From: Myxococcales bacterium
Lineage (GTDB): Bacteria > Myxococcota_A > Polyangia > Polyangiales > Ga0077539
Reading direction: 5' to 3'
Assembly: GCA_030652255.1 (NCBI GenBank)
Contig: JAUSAZ010000012.1
Coordinates: 145,049-209,048, forward strand
DNA: 64,000 nt
In this document: in pieces, positions 39,625 through 50,528 of the stretch
How positions within the stretch are numbered: position 1 is the first letter of the stretch
Layout of the letters: the number at the start of each line of letters is the position of its first letter
Made by a program: the position numbers and the translations under genes
Notes under the pieces: generated by a model
What the model was told of the DNA's origin: nothing
Databases searched by the model: none
What the model saw: only the letters and a program-made list of their open reading frames with translations

Positions 39625-39650
39625 TCAACCGTGCCGTCGTCGGACCGATA
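39625..39650 (+). promoter_or_regulatory. FliA-like promoter of the degenerate GGDEF gene
   Basis: TCAACC (39625-39630), 13 bases, then ACCGATA (39644-39650). The ATG is 23 bases downstream, with GAGGAG between. It matches the spacing of the kinase and CAP promoters. Confidence 0.4.
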
Positions 39651-39673
39651 CTGGTCTTGAGAGGAGCGTGACC

Positions 39674-40306
39674 ATGATTCGTCCCCGACGCCCTACCGGC
39701 GAGGCCCAGCGCCCCGTCCCCTTCCGCAGCGAGGCCCTCATCGAGGGCGCGACGAGGGTCGAGCACCTGAGCGCCCTGCACGACCTCGGGCGCGCCCTGG
39801 AGCGGGAGATCCAGAGCTTCGAGGCCGCGAGCATCGACCCCCTCACCGGGCTCACCAACCGCTCCGGGCTGATGGCCCTCGGCGAGGAGATGCTGAGCAT
39901 CTCGCGCGCGGCCGACGAGGGCGCGGCCGTCCTCTTCGTCGACCTCGCGGGCACCAGGCCCATCAACGACCGCTTCGGTCACGCCGCCGGCGACCGGGCG
40001 CTGCGCGACCTCGCGCGAATCCTCGAGTCGACCTTCCGCGCGAGCGACCTCGTGGCGCGCGTCGGCGACAACAAGTTCTGCGTCGTGATGACGCCCTACG
40101 CCGACGCGGGCGAGGACTTCGTGGTGACCGGCCGCGTGCAGCGCGCCGTCGACGCATACAACGACTCCGCGGGCGTCCCGTGGACGCTCGACGTCAACAT
40201 CGGCGGGGTGCGCTGCACGCCCGGCGTGCGCCTCGAGCACCTGCTCTCCCTCGCCGACGCGCGCATGGACGAGGCGCGCTACAACCGTCGAGCCTGGCGC
40301 CACTGA
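39674..40306 (+). CDS. Degenerate GGDEF-domain protein
   Basis: Protein of 210 residues. A GGDEF-type domain starts near residue 55 (IDPLTGLTNRSGLMALGEEM). The diguanylate-cyclase signature GG[DE]EF is replaced by VGDNKF (residues 130-135). The first metal-binding segment reads FVDLAGTRPINDRFGH, retaining Asp90 but losing the usual DLDxFK. It is therefore probably not a cyclase and may sense or bind nucleotide. The ATG at 39674 is preferred over an upstream GTG because GAGGAG lies seven bases before it. It follows the pseudokinase gene and has a FliA-like promoter. Confidence 0.85.
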   Translation: MIRPRRPTGEAQRPVPFRSEALIEGATRVEHLSALHDLGRALEREIQSFEAASIDPLTGLTNRSGLMALGEEMLSISRAADEGAAVLFVDLAGTRPINDRFGHAAGDRALRDLARILESTFRASDLVARVGDNKFCVVMTPYADAGEDFVVTGRVQRAVDAYNDSAGVPWTLDVNIGGVRCTPGVRLEHLLSLADARMDEARYNRRAWRH

Positions 40307-40394
40307 CGACCTGGTGGGCCGTGCGGTCGCCACGCCCCGCTTTGCGGCGCTCCCCGAGATGGTTTAAGCACCGATGACGCGAGGAGAGCGCTGG

Positions 40395-41555
40395 ATGCAC
40401 CGTTCATCGAATGTTCCGTGGTTGCTTGGATTGATGGGTGGCTTCGCCGTGGCGTGCAGCGACAGCGCGCCCACCGTGGCGGGCGACGCCGGCGTCACCG
40501 CCGACACCCCCGTGGTCGTCGACGCGGGCCCCATGGGGCTGCCCGTGCTGGGTCGCGGCACCCACCGCGAAGACGCCGTGCAGGTGCGGGTCATCGCGAC
40601 GGGTGAGCACACGCTCGCCACGCCGCGCGACGTGGCCTTCAACCCCGAGTCGCCGCGCGAGATGTGGGTCGCCAACTTCGGCGACAGCTCCATGACCATC
40701 TTCCGCAACGCCGGCGCCGATAACCAGGACTTCGACAACCGCGCGGGCCCTCAGCACACGCACTTCATGTCCCACGTGTCGTGCCTCGCCTTCGGCGCGC
40801 CGGGCATGCTCGCCACCGCCCACGAGGAAGACGACTTCACCCAGGGCCCGCCGCCCCGCGGCTCACCCGTCGACTTCATGGGCCCCACGCTCTGGCTCTC
40901 CGGGTACGACGAGTTCGACGGCGGGCACATCTCGCACATCGACATGCTGCACAACAGCCCCAACGCGCAGGGCATCGCGTGGGAGGACGCCAACATCTAC
41001 TGGGTCGTCGACGGCTACCACCGCTCGCTCACCCGCTACGACTTCCGCACGCCGCACGAGCCCGGCGGGGCCGACCACTCGGGCGCCATCGTGCAGCGCT
41101 TCGCCGAAGGCGAGATCAGCTACGTCGAGGGCGTGTCGGGTCACATCGAGTTCGACCGCGAGTCGCGCCGCGTGTACTTCGCCGACCCGGGCAACCACCG
41201 CATCGGCACCCTCGACCCCGCCGAGGGCCGCATGACCACGACCATCAGCCCCAACTACGACGGCGCCACGCAGCGCCGCATGATGGGCGCGAGCACCACC
41301 ACGCTGCTCGACGGCGCCACGGTCGGCATGATGGCCCCCTCGGGCATCGCCCTCCACGACGGCCGGCTGTACGTGAGCGACAACGCCACCTCGCGCATCT
41401 ACGCCGTCAGCCTCCAGGGCGAGGTCATCGACTGGGTCGACCTTTCGGGCACCGTGCCCGCTGGCGGCCTCCAGGGGCTCACCCTCGACGCCGAGGGCCG
41501 CATCTACGTGGTCGACTCGGCTGGCGACCGCGTCATCGAGGTCTCCGCGCGCTGA
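40395..41555 (+). CDS. NHL/SMP-30-like beta-propeller lipoprotein
   Basis: Lipoprotein of 386 residues. Signal and lipobox are clear (FAVAC, Cys21), followed by an Asp/Ala linker. The rest is a beta-propeller with repeated LYVSDN, IYVVDS and VYFADPGNHRIGTLD blades, as in NHL/SMP-30 proteins. The motif HTHFMSHVSCLAFGAPG may bind metal. GAGGAG lies eight bases before the ATG at 40395, so this start is chosen over an ATG 21 bases earlier. It may be expressed with the GGDEF gene 88 bp upstream. Ligand unknown. Confidence 0.85.
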   Translation: MHRSSNVPWLLGLMGGFAVACSDSAPTVAGDAGVTADTPVVVDAGPMGLPVLGRGTHREDAVQVRVIATGEHTLATPRDVAFNPESPREMWVANFGDSSMTIFRNAGADNQDFDNRAGPQHTHFMSHVSCLAFGAPGMLATAHEEDDFTQGPPPRGSPVDFMGPTLWLSGYDEFDGGHISHIDMLHNSPNAQGIAWEDANIYWVVDGYHRSLTRYDFRTPHEPGGADHSGAIVQRFAEGEISYVEGVSGHIEFDRESRRVYFADPGNHRIGTLDPAEGRMTTTISPNYDGATQRRMMGASTTTLLDGATVGMMAPSGIALHDGRLYVSDNATSRIYAVSLQGEVIDWVDLSGTVPAGGLQGLTLDAEGRIYVVDSAGDRVIEVSAR

Positions 41556-41580
41556 CCCGTCCCGAACCCTCTTCCGCAGC

Positions 41581-41598
41581 GGGGGCGACGGCGCCCCC
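41581..41598. terminator. Hairpin between convergent genes
   Basis: GGGGGCG (41581-41587) and CGCCCCC (41592-41598) form a 7-bp stem around ACGG. It lies between the propeller gene and the opposing TPR/PEGA gene. A C-rich run follows rather than a T-tract. Confidence 0.45.
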
Positions 41599-41649
41599 CG
41601 ACGCTCCCCCCCCGAACAACGAAACGACGACGCCCCGGAGAGCGCTGGA

Positions 41650-43095
41650 CTAGAAGGTCCAGGCGAGGTCGAGGTTGCGCGCCGTGAAGCCGACGCGCGG
41701 CATCAGCGAGGCGTGGCGATCGAAGCGCGAGCCCGACGGCGCGCCCGCGAGGAGCACCACGCCGACCACGGAGGTGATGAGCCCCGCGCCCATGATGCCC
41801 ACGCTGGTCCAGCGCCAGATGGTGGCGTTGTCGACGTCGACGATGGCGTCATTGCGGGCCTGCTCGATCTGCACGTAGCTCGTCGTCGAGCCGGAGGGGC
41901 AGTTGCCCCCGCGGGTGCAGGAGTTGAGCAGCGCCTGGTTGTTGTCGCGGCTGGTCTCCGCGTCGCCCAGGGTCGACTCGTTGGTGAAGAAGAGCGCGGC
42001 GCCGCCGCCGATGACCGCGGCCCCGATGCCGAGCACCACGCCGCCCGTGATGAGCGCCCGGCGGCGGCTCGACGAATACGCCTCCCGGTAAGCCGGCGTC
42101 GGCAGCAGGAACACCGACAGCGCGTTGTCGCGCCCCGCCGCGAGGTCGACCTCGCGCTCGTCGGGCAGGAAGTCCGTGCGCTCGACGCGCAGGGTGTGGC
42201 GCCCCGGCGGGACGAGCGCCGTGCCGTCGCTCGCGATGCGCCGGCCGTCGATCATCGCGACGACGTCGGGCTCGTTGGCCTGGATGGTCACCCGGGCGCC
42301 GATGTCCCGGGGCATCGGGTCGGCCCACGCGAGGTCGGCGCGCACGCGGGCGCCCGCGCCGACGGAGTTCACGTCGGTCTCGTAGGTGGTGTACCCGGGG
42401 CGCCGCACGACGACGTGGTGGCTGCCCTCGGGCACCGGGAGCGGCGAGGTGATGGGCGTGGTGGCGAGGGGTCGGCCGTCGACGAGCACCTCGGCGCCCG
42501 GGACGTTGCACTCCACGGCCATGAACGCGCGCTCGGGCACGAGGGCTTCGGAGATGACGATGGTGCTCCCGCCCGCGACGTCGAACTCCGCCTCGCGGGG
42601 CTGGTAGTGCGGCGCGGCGAGGGAGACGCGGTGTCGGCCGGCGGGGACGCGGATCTCGAGGTTGCCCGAGGAGGGCGGGCGCTGGAGGCCGTCGATGCGC
42701 ACGTCGAGCCCGGCGGCCTCGATGCGGATCACGATGGTGCCGATGCGGGAGCGCAGGCGGCCGAGGGCGGCGTCGACGTCGGCGCGGCGCTGGGCCACGG
42801 CGGCGGCGGGGGCGCGGCGCTCGTAGTCGAGCATGGCGTCGAGGGCCTCGACGAAGTGCCCGGTGAGCTCGTGCGTCGCGCTGATGTTGAAGAGCACCGC
42901 GGGGTTGCGGGTGAGCTCGTACGCCCGCTGGAACTCCGCCATCGCGGCGTCGTAGTTGCGCTCCTCGAAGAGGTCGATGCCGCGCTGGTAGCGTTCCCTC
43001 GCCTCGGCGACGGCGGCCGGCGGCGGCTGCTGCGCGAGCGCGGTGGCGGGGCCGAGGGCGAGGCAGAGCACGATGGCGGTTCGGTGCAGTCGCAT
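41650..43095 (-). CDS. TPR/PEGA-repeat membrane protein
   Basis: Exported protein of 481 residues. Signal peptide MRLHRTAIVLCLALGPATALA. TPR-like helices follow (RYQRGIDLFEERNYDAAMAE, NISATHELTGHFVEALDAM). Three PEGA-type beta modules follow in the middle (VDGRPLATTPITSPLPVPEG, IDGRRIASDGTALVPPGRHT). Two hydrophobic helices lie near the end (ITGGVVLGIGAAVIGGGAAL, IMGAGLITSVVGVVLLAG). It is separated by 13 bp from the upstream kinase gene, so it belongs to that operon. PEGA modules typically bind envelope ligands. It is a likely partner of the kinase. Confidence 0.85.
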   Translation of the reverse strand: MRLHRTAIVLCLALGPATALAQQPPPAAVAEARERYQRGIDLFEERNYDAAMAEFQRAYELTRNPAVLFNISATHELTGHFVEALDAMLDYERRAPAAAVAQRRADVDAALGRLRSRIGTIVIRIEAAGLDVRIDGLQRPPSSGNLEIRVPAGRHRVSLAAPHYQPREAEFDVAGGSTIVISEALVPERAFMAVECNVPGAEVLVDGRPLATTPITSPLPVPEGSHHVVVRRPGYTTYETDVNSVGAGARVRADLAWADPMPRDIGARVTIQANEPDVVAMIDGRRIASDGTALVPPGRHTLRVERTDFLPDEREVDLAAGRDNALSVFLLPTPAYREAYSSSRRRALITGGVVLGIGAAVIGGGAALFFTNESTLGDAETSRDNNQALLNSCTRGGNCPSGSTTSYVQIEQARNDAIVDVDNATIWRWTSVGIMGAGLITSVVGVVLLAGAPSGSRFDRHASLMPRVGFTARNLDLAWTF

Positions 43096-43108
43096 GGGGG
43101 TGCCGGAT

Positions 43109-44695
43109 CTACTCGAAAGGGTTGTTACGGTCGATCACCGGGTGACGGCGGTCGTGCGAGCGCCCCGACGACGGCGGGGTGGGCGCCAGCGTCGGGAAGG
43201 GCGTCGGGGGGGGCGTCGGGGCGGTGCGCACCAGCGCCGGCGGAGGGGCCGCGGGCGCCCCGGCGGGGCCCAGCACGCGGGAGATGCGCGCGTCGGCGCT
43301 GGCCACGAGCACGTCGCTCACGTTGGCGTGGCCCGGCGCGCTCAGCCGGAGCTGGTAGCGGCGGCCGTCGCGAGGGCGCAGGAGCTCCGCATGCCCCTGG
43401 CCGACCACGGTGCCGTCGAGGGTGATGACGGCGGTGGGCGGGTCGACGTCGATGCGGAAGGTGATGTTGTCGCCGTCGACGCTGGCCCGAGGGGCGGACG
43501 GCGCGGCGATGACGGCGGGCGCCGGGGGGCGGTCGGCCCGGGCGCGGCGGTGCGCGAGGAGCGTGGCCGCGAGCACGATCATCCCGACCGCCACGACGCC
43601 GATGATCCCGGCGATGAGGGGCAGCGCGCCGTGGGGTCGGGCGCGGGGCGGCGCGGTGGGGGAGACCGCCTCCGGGGCCATGGCGCCGGGGACGCGGGCG
43701 AGCGCCGCGCGGCGGGCCTCGTCGGGGCCGGGGGTGCCGTCGGGGCGGGTCTGCTGGTGCATCACCGACGGGGGGGCGCCGGGGCGGGAGACGGCGCCGC
43801 GGGTGTGCTGGTCGCGGAAGGGCGCGAGCGCGTCGCGCATCTCGTAGAGCGACGAGAAGCGCTGCGAGGGCTCATAGGCGAGGGCGCGCATCACGACGGC
43901 GGCGAGGCCCGGGTCGAGGTCGGGGCGCAGCGCGCGGATGTCCGGCGCGGGGCCCGTCACGATGGCCACAAGCATGGCGGGGTAGGAGTCGGCCTGGTGC
44001 GGCACGGACCCAGTGAGGGCCTCGTAGAGGATCGCGCCGAGGGCGTACTGGTCGGCCGCGGGGGTGACGTTCTTCGAGCCGCCGGTGGCCTGCTCCGGGG
44101 GCATGTACGCGGGGGTGCCGAGGATCATCCCGGTGGCGGTGAGGCCGACGTCGTCGGTGATGACCCGCTTGGCGATGCCGAAATCGATGAGCTTCGGGGT
44201 GACGCCGTCGTCCCCGGGGGTGTGCGAGAGGAAGATGTTCTGGGGCTTCACGTCGCGGTGCACGATGCCGCGGCTGTGCGCGAGGGCGAGCGCGGACATG
44301 ATGGGGTCGAGCACCCGGATGATGGCCCCGGGGGTGAGCGGCGCGTCGCGCTTGATGCGGGCCCCGAGGGTCTCCCCCTCGAGGAACTCCATCACCATGA
44401 AGAGCCGCCCCTGGTCGTTGCCGAAGTCGAGCACCTCCACGATGTTCTTGTGGCGCACCTCGTTGGAGGTGCGGGCCTCCTGGAGGAAGCGCTGCGGCAC
44501 CGCGGGGTTGGCCAGCGCGATCTCGGGCAGCAGCAGCTTCACCGCCACGGTGCGCTGGATGGTGCGGTGCCGGGCCTCGAAGACCGCCCCGGTGCCGCCG
44601 ACGCCGAGCACGCGGATGATCTCGTAGCGGCCGCCGATGACGTCGCCCGGCGAGACACCGAGCGGGCGGTCGTTCGCGGCGGGGGATGGCATCAT
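43109..44695 (-). CDS. Hanks-type serine/threonine protein kinase with PEGA-like extracytoplasmic domain
   Basis: Predicted active kinase of 528 residues from the first of two adjacent ATGs (44695). The kinase domain has LGVGGTGAVFEARHRTIQRT, VAVKLLL, HRDVKPQN, LIDFGIAKR and GTPAYMPPEQ. A single helix (LIAGIIGVVAVGMIVLAATL) separates it from an extracytoplasmic region with a PEGA-like module (FRIDVDPPTAVITLDGTVVG). The Pro-rich C-terminus ends RHPVIDRNNPFE. The frame opens 234 codons further upstream, but that stretch is antisense-like low-complexity sequence. It is the first gene of an operon with the TPR/PEGA protein. Confidence 0.92.
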   Translation of the reverse strand: MMPSPAANDRPLGVSPGDVIGGRYEIIRVLGVGGTGAVFEARHRTIQRTVAVKLLLPEIALANPAVPQRFLQEARTSNEVRHKNIVEVLDFGNDQGRLFMVMEFLEGETLGARIKRDAPLTPGAIIRVLDPIMSALALAHSRGIVHRDVKPQNIFLSHTPGDDGVTPKLIDFGIAKRVITDDVGLTATGMILGTPAYMPPEQATGGSKNVTPAADQYALGAILYEALTGSVPHQADSYPAMLVAIVTGPAPDIRALRPDLDPGLAAVVMRALAYEPSQRFSSLYEMRDALAPFRDQHTRGAVSRPGAPPSVMHQQTRPDGTPGPDEARRAALARVPGAMAPEAVSPTAPPRARPHGALPLIAGIIGVVAVGMIVLAATLLAHRRARADRPPAPAVIAAPSAPRASVDGDNITFRIDVDPPTAVITLDGTVVGQGHAELLRPRDGRRYQLRLSAPGHANVSDVLVASADARISRVLGPAGAPAAPPPALVRTAPTPPPTPFPTLAPTPPSSGRSHDRRHPVIDRNNPFE

Positions 44696-44762
44696 CGGCG
44701 GTGAGACTAGCGGATTCGGCGAGGGCGTGTCGCGAGCAACCGCGCCCGGGGCCGCGGGCGGG

Positions 44763-45293
44763 TCAGAGCCCGGCGTCGAGCCCGCCGCCGGCGTCGGCGG
44801 CGCCCGTGTCGGCCGGGGTGGAGGTGCCGGTGTCGGCCACGCTGGACATGCCGCCGTCGCGGAACGAGCAGGTGCCGACGTCGTCGGTGATGACGCAGAC
44901 GGCGCCCGGGTCGAGGGAGATGGCGACGCAGTCGCGGGACTCGCGGCACTGGGACGAGCAGCGGCCGTCGATGAGGCACACGTAGGGCGGCGTGCACTCG
45001 GAGCTGTACACGCAGTACCCGTTGTCGCCGATGGGGAGGCAGGCGCCGACGTTGTTGGACTGCGCGGCGGGCTGGCAGAGCGTGCCAGAGGGGCAGTCGC
45101 GGCTGCGGGTCTCCATCGGGGCCGCGAGGTTGCACTGCTGGCGGCAGTATCGGCCGGCGCAGATGAGGTTCTCGGTCTCGTCGCAGTCGGAGTTGAAGAC
45201 GCACTGGCCGTTGACCGGCTGCTTGCTCTTGCAGGCCGGCGCGAGCGCGCCGAGCAGCGCGAGGACCCACCACGAACGACGAAGCATCGACAT
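44763..45293 (-). CDS. Cys-rich lipoprotein
   Basis: Lipoprotein of 176 residues. The start at 45293 gives a signal peptide (MSMLRRSWWVLALLGALAPA) with Cys21 as lipid site; an ATG at 45287 is also possible. The mature part has an EGF-like or Dickkopf-like series of Cys pairs (CVFNSDCDETENLICAGRYC, CVYSSECTPPYVC, CSSQCRESRDC). The tail is the Thr/Asp/Gly type (DTGTSTPADTGAADAGG). Function unknown. It is divergent from the histidine-kinase gene. Confidence 0.82.
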   Translation of the reverse strand: MSMLRRSWWVLALLGALAPACKSKQPVNGQCVFNSDCDETENLICAGRYCRQQCNLAAPMETRSRDCPSGTLCQPAAQSNNVGACLPIGDNGYCVYSSECTPPYVCLIDGRCSSQCRESRDCVAISLDPGAVCVITDDVGTCSFRDGGMSSVADTGTSTPADTGAADAGGGLDAGL

Positions 45294-45417
45294 TGCCAGC
45301 GCACCTCCACCCGGAGCGTGAGAAGGGAGACGAGGGACGAGCGAGGCCACCCGGGTGCTACGCCCGAACTAGAACCCCAAGCGGCCCGGGCGCGCAAGGG
45401 CGTGGCGGGGGTATAGG

Positions 45418-46971
45418 ATGCGCGGCGTGTTGACGGTTCGAGCCCGGGTAGCCCTGAGGGCCCTGCTGCTGGCGGCGGTGGTGGTGGCGTCGGGCTTCCT
45501 CGCGTGGTGGTCGTGGCGCACCTCGTCGGCGCTCGCGGCGCTGGGCGAGCGCTCGGTCATCGAGAGCACCGTGCTGCTGGTGCGCGAGAAGATCGACCGC
45601 GTGGAGGCCACGGTGATCGCGGGCGACAACGCCGTGCTCCACCTGGTGAACCCCGACGACCTCGACATGCTGGCGCAGCGCTGGCCCGACCTTTCGGAGC
45701 GCATCTCGCCGACGGTGCGCTCGGTGCTGGTGCTCGACGAGGCGATGCGCCCGCTGCGACTCGTGGCGCACCGCGACGACGACGACCGCTCCGAGCTCGC
45801 GGGCTGGGTGACCGGCCGGCTGCGGGCGGAGCTGCACCTCACGAGCGAGCCGCTGGGCGCGCACCGCCACTGGCACGGCGCCGTCGACGGGCGCAGCGTG
45901 CTGCTGTCGTACCTCACGCGCGAGACCGCGGGGCGGCGGTACTACGTCGTGCTCGAGGCCGACCTCGACTACATCCGCCGCGAGCTGCTGCCGAAGCTCT
46001 TCGACGACCCCCTCGCCCGCGGGCGCTTCAACATCACCGACGAGAACAACCACCTCGTGGTGGGGCGCTCGCTCACGGCGGCGGGGGAGTTCCTGGTGTC
46101 GACGCGCTTCCCGACGACGCTCTACAAGTGGCGCCTGGCGGTGGCCCCGCGGCAGGCGCCGGAGCTGGAGGCGCGCGCCCGGCGCCGCGGCGTCGTCGAG
46201 GGATCGTACGTGGGCGCTTCACTGCTGGTCATCCTGGCGGGGGTGTCGTTTCTCCTCTTCGCGGCGCGGCAGGAGGAGCAGCTCAACACGCTCAAGAGCG
46301 ACTTCATCGCGACGGTGTCGCACGAGCTCAAGACCCCGCTCTCGCTCATCCGGATGTTCGGCGAGATGCTCGCGGGGGAGCGCGCGCCGACGCCGGAGAA
46401 GCGGGCGCAGTACCTCGAGATCATCGTGCGGGAGAGCGAGCGGCTGAGCGCGCTCATCGAGAACGTGCTGGACTTCGCGCGCCTCGAGCAGGGCCGCGCG
46501 GCGTACGAGTTCACCGCGTCGGACCTCGGCGCGGTGGTGCTGCGCGACGCCGAGGCGTTCCGCTTCCGGGCGCACCGCGAGCGCCCCGCGCTGGTGACCG
46601 AGATCGCCGACGGGATCGCGCCGGTGCGGCTCGACGCGCGGGCGATGCAGGTGCTGCTCTTCAACCTGCTCGACAACGCGTTCAAGTATGCGGGCGACAC
46701 CGACGTGGTGGTGGTGCGCGCCCGGCAGGAGGGCGCCCGGGCCATCATCGAGGTGGAAGACCGCGGGCCCGGCATCGACCCGGAGGACGCGCGGAAGATC
46801 TTCGAGCGCTTCTACCGCGGGCGCGCCGTGCGCTCCGGGGGGCCGCGGGGGACGGGCATCGGCCTCGCGCTGGTGAAGCACATCGCGCGGGCCCACGGCG
46901 GGGACGTCACCGCGCACGCCGCCTCGCCCACGGGGACCATCTTCCGGGTGGCGATCCCGGTGGACGGCTGA
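45418..46971 (+). CDS. Membrane sensor histidine kinase
   Basis: Sensor kinase of 517 residues. Helix 1 (LLLAAVVVASGFLAWWSW) is followed by an extracytoplasmic sensor region of about 230 residues of unknown fold, then helix 2 (VGASLLVILAGVSFLLFAA). The HisKA domain has FIATVSHELKTPLS. The ATPase domain has the N box (NLLDNAFKYAG), G1 (VEDRGPGIDPED), F box (IFERFYRG) and G2 (GTGIGLALVKHIARAHGG). All catalytic motifs are intact. No response regulator is adjacent; the nearest signalling gene is the convergent FHA-GGDEF gene, so it is an orphan kinase here. A GTATAG sequence immediately before the ATG raises the chance that a GTG at 45427 is the true start. Confidence 0.93.
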   Translation: MRGVLTVRARVALRALLLAAVVVASGFLAWWSWRTSSALAALGERSVIESTVLLVREKIDRVEATVIAGDNAVLHLVNPDDLDMLAQRWPDLSERISPTVRSVLVLDEAMRPLRLVAHRDDDDRSELAGWVTGRLRAELHLTSEPLGAHRHWHGAVDGRSVLLSYLTRETAGRRYYVVLEADLDYIRRELLPKLFDDPLARGRFNITDENNHLVVGRSLTAAGEFLVSTRFPTTLYKWRLAVAPRQAPELEARARRRGVVEGSYVGASLLVILAGVSFLLFAARQEEQLNTLKSDFIATVSHELKTPLSLIRMFGEMLAGERAPTPEKRAQYLEIIVRESERLSALIENVLDFARLEQGRAAYEFTASDLGAVVLRDAEAFRFRAHRERPALVTEIADGIAPVRLDARAMQVLLFNLLDNAFKYAGDTDVVVVRARQEGARAIIEVEDRGPGIDPEDARKIFERFYRGRAVRSGGPRGTGIGLALVKHIARAHGGDVTAHAASPTGTIFRVAIPVDG

Positions 46972-46974
46972 CCC

Positions 46975-47907
46975 TCAGCCCGGGGCGGCGTCGTCGCTGA
47001 CCATCCGGTTGCGGCCCGCGTCCTTGGCCGCGTAGAGCAGGGCGTCGGCCCGCTCGAGCAGGGCCTCCGGCACGGTCATCGCGGTCGTCAGCGAGACCAC
47101 CCCGAAGGAGGCGGTGATCTGCACCGTGGCCCCGGCGACCTCCCAGCGCGCGGCGCGCACCCGCTCCTGCAGGTCGCGCGCGAGCACCTGCGCGCCGGAG
47201 AGCTCGGTCTCCGGCAGCAGGATGGCGAACTCCTCGCCGCCGAGGCGCCCGAGGGACTCCTCCCGGCGCACCCGCGAGAGGATCATCCCCGCCACGTCGC
47301 GCAGCACCGTGTCGCCCGCGAGGTGTCCGTGGCTGTCGTTGACCTGCTTGAAATAGTCCAGGTCGATGAGCACCAGGGCCAGCGGCCGCCGGTAGCGTCG
47401 CGCGCGGCGAAACTCGCTCTCGAGCCGCTCGCGGAAGGCCGCGTGGGTGAGCGCGCGGGTGAGCCCGTCGGTGATCATCGCCGTGCGGATGGTCGCGAAG
47501 TACTGGCCCTCGATGTCGCTCGCGGCGATGTACTTGAAGACCGTCCCGCCGACCTGGATGCGGTCGCCGCTCTCGAGGCGTCGCACCTCCGCCGGGGCGT
47601 CGTTGACCAGGGTGCCGTTGGTGCTGTGGTCGTCGACCAGCCACCACTCGCCGTTGCGCTGATCGACGTGGGCGTGCTGGCGCGACACCCGCGGGTGGTC
47701 GAGCGTCACCGCGCACCCGTCGGCGCGGCCGATGGTGTAGCGCCCGACCGCCGGGTCGAGCTCGACGCGACGGCACACCTCGCGAAGGTCTGTCGAGTGC
47801 ACCACCACCAGCGATCCGAGGCGCGGCACCTGCGGCGTCGAGGGGGCGCGTACCCGCGGGAGGTTCGGCTCCGTGTCGCGCAGCCGATCGGCGGTCTCCA
47901 GGGGCAT
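46975..47907 (-). CDS. FHA-GGDEF diguanylate cyclase
   Basis: Predicted c-di-GMP synthase of 310 residues. An FHA domain (about 35-125) has GRYTIGRADGCAVTLDHPRV, SRQHAHVD and DHSTNGTLVND, the phosphothreonine-binding residues. The GGDEF domain follows, with IDLDYFKQVNDSHGHLAGD and the active GGEEF at residues 223-227. The canonical RxxD inhibitory site is not evident (RREE at that position). The FHA domain should link it to Ser/Thr kinase phosphorylation. Two starts are possible: GTG at 47952 or ATG at 47907. The latter is preferred because a promoter-like sequence overlaps the former. Confidence 0.9.
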   Translation of the reverse strand: MPLETADRLRDTEPNLPRVRAPSTPQVPRLGSLVVVHSTDLREVCRRVELDPAVGRYTIGRADGCAVTLDHPRVSRQHAHVDQRNGEWWLVDDHSTNGTLVNDAPAEVRRLESGDRIQVGGTVFKYIAASDIEGQYFATIRTAMITDGLTRALTHAAFRERLESEFRRARRYRRPLALVLIDLDYFKQVNDSHGHLAGDTVLRDVAGMILSRVRREESLGRLGGEEFAILLPETELSGAQVLARDLQERVRAARWEVAGATVQITASFGVVSLTTAMTVPEALLERADALLYAAKDAGRNRMVSDDAAPG

Positions 47908-47950
47908 GTGCGACCGGCGTGATTTCACCAATGGGGCATCGCTCGCGGGC

Positions 47951-47980
47951 ACCGTAGGCAGACGGTCGGAGGCGCGTCAA
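47951..47980 (-). promoter_or_regulatory. Possible sigma-70 promoter of the FHA-GGDEF gene
   Basis: On the minus strand TTGACG (47975-47980), an 18-bp spacer and TACGGT (47951-47956). The -35 matches five of six and the -10 only three of six. It would place the transcript start just downstream of the GTG at 47952 and so favour the ATG at 47907. Confidence 0.25.
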
Positions 47981-48046
47981 ACCACCGACACGACCGCGAT
48001 GCGCCAGCGCTGGCGCCGCGGCGCTCACCTGAGGCATGGTCACGCC

Positions 48047-49309
<1,263 letters not shown>

Positions 49310-49339
49310 AACCCTACCGCCGTCGCGGCGACGGGGGGG

Positions 49340-50436
<1,097 letters not shown>

Positions 50437-50528
50437 TCAGGCGCGGCCGCGGGTTTTCTAGTCAACGGCGCCCGGTCAGTCAACCAGCGCGAGCGCCCGC
50501 GTGTCGGTCCAATGCCCCAGCTGGCGCC

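Noticed and set aside
49320-49334. CCGTC/GACGG hairpin as terminator between convergent genes
   Set aside because: The stem is only five base pairs and easily expected by chance in this base composition.
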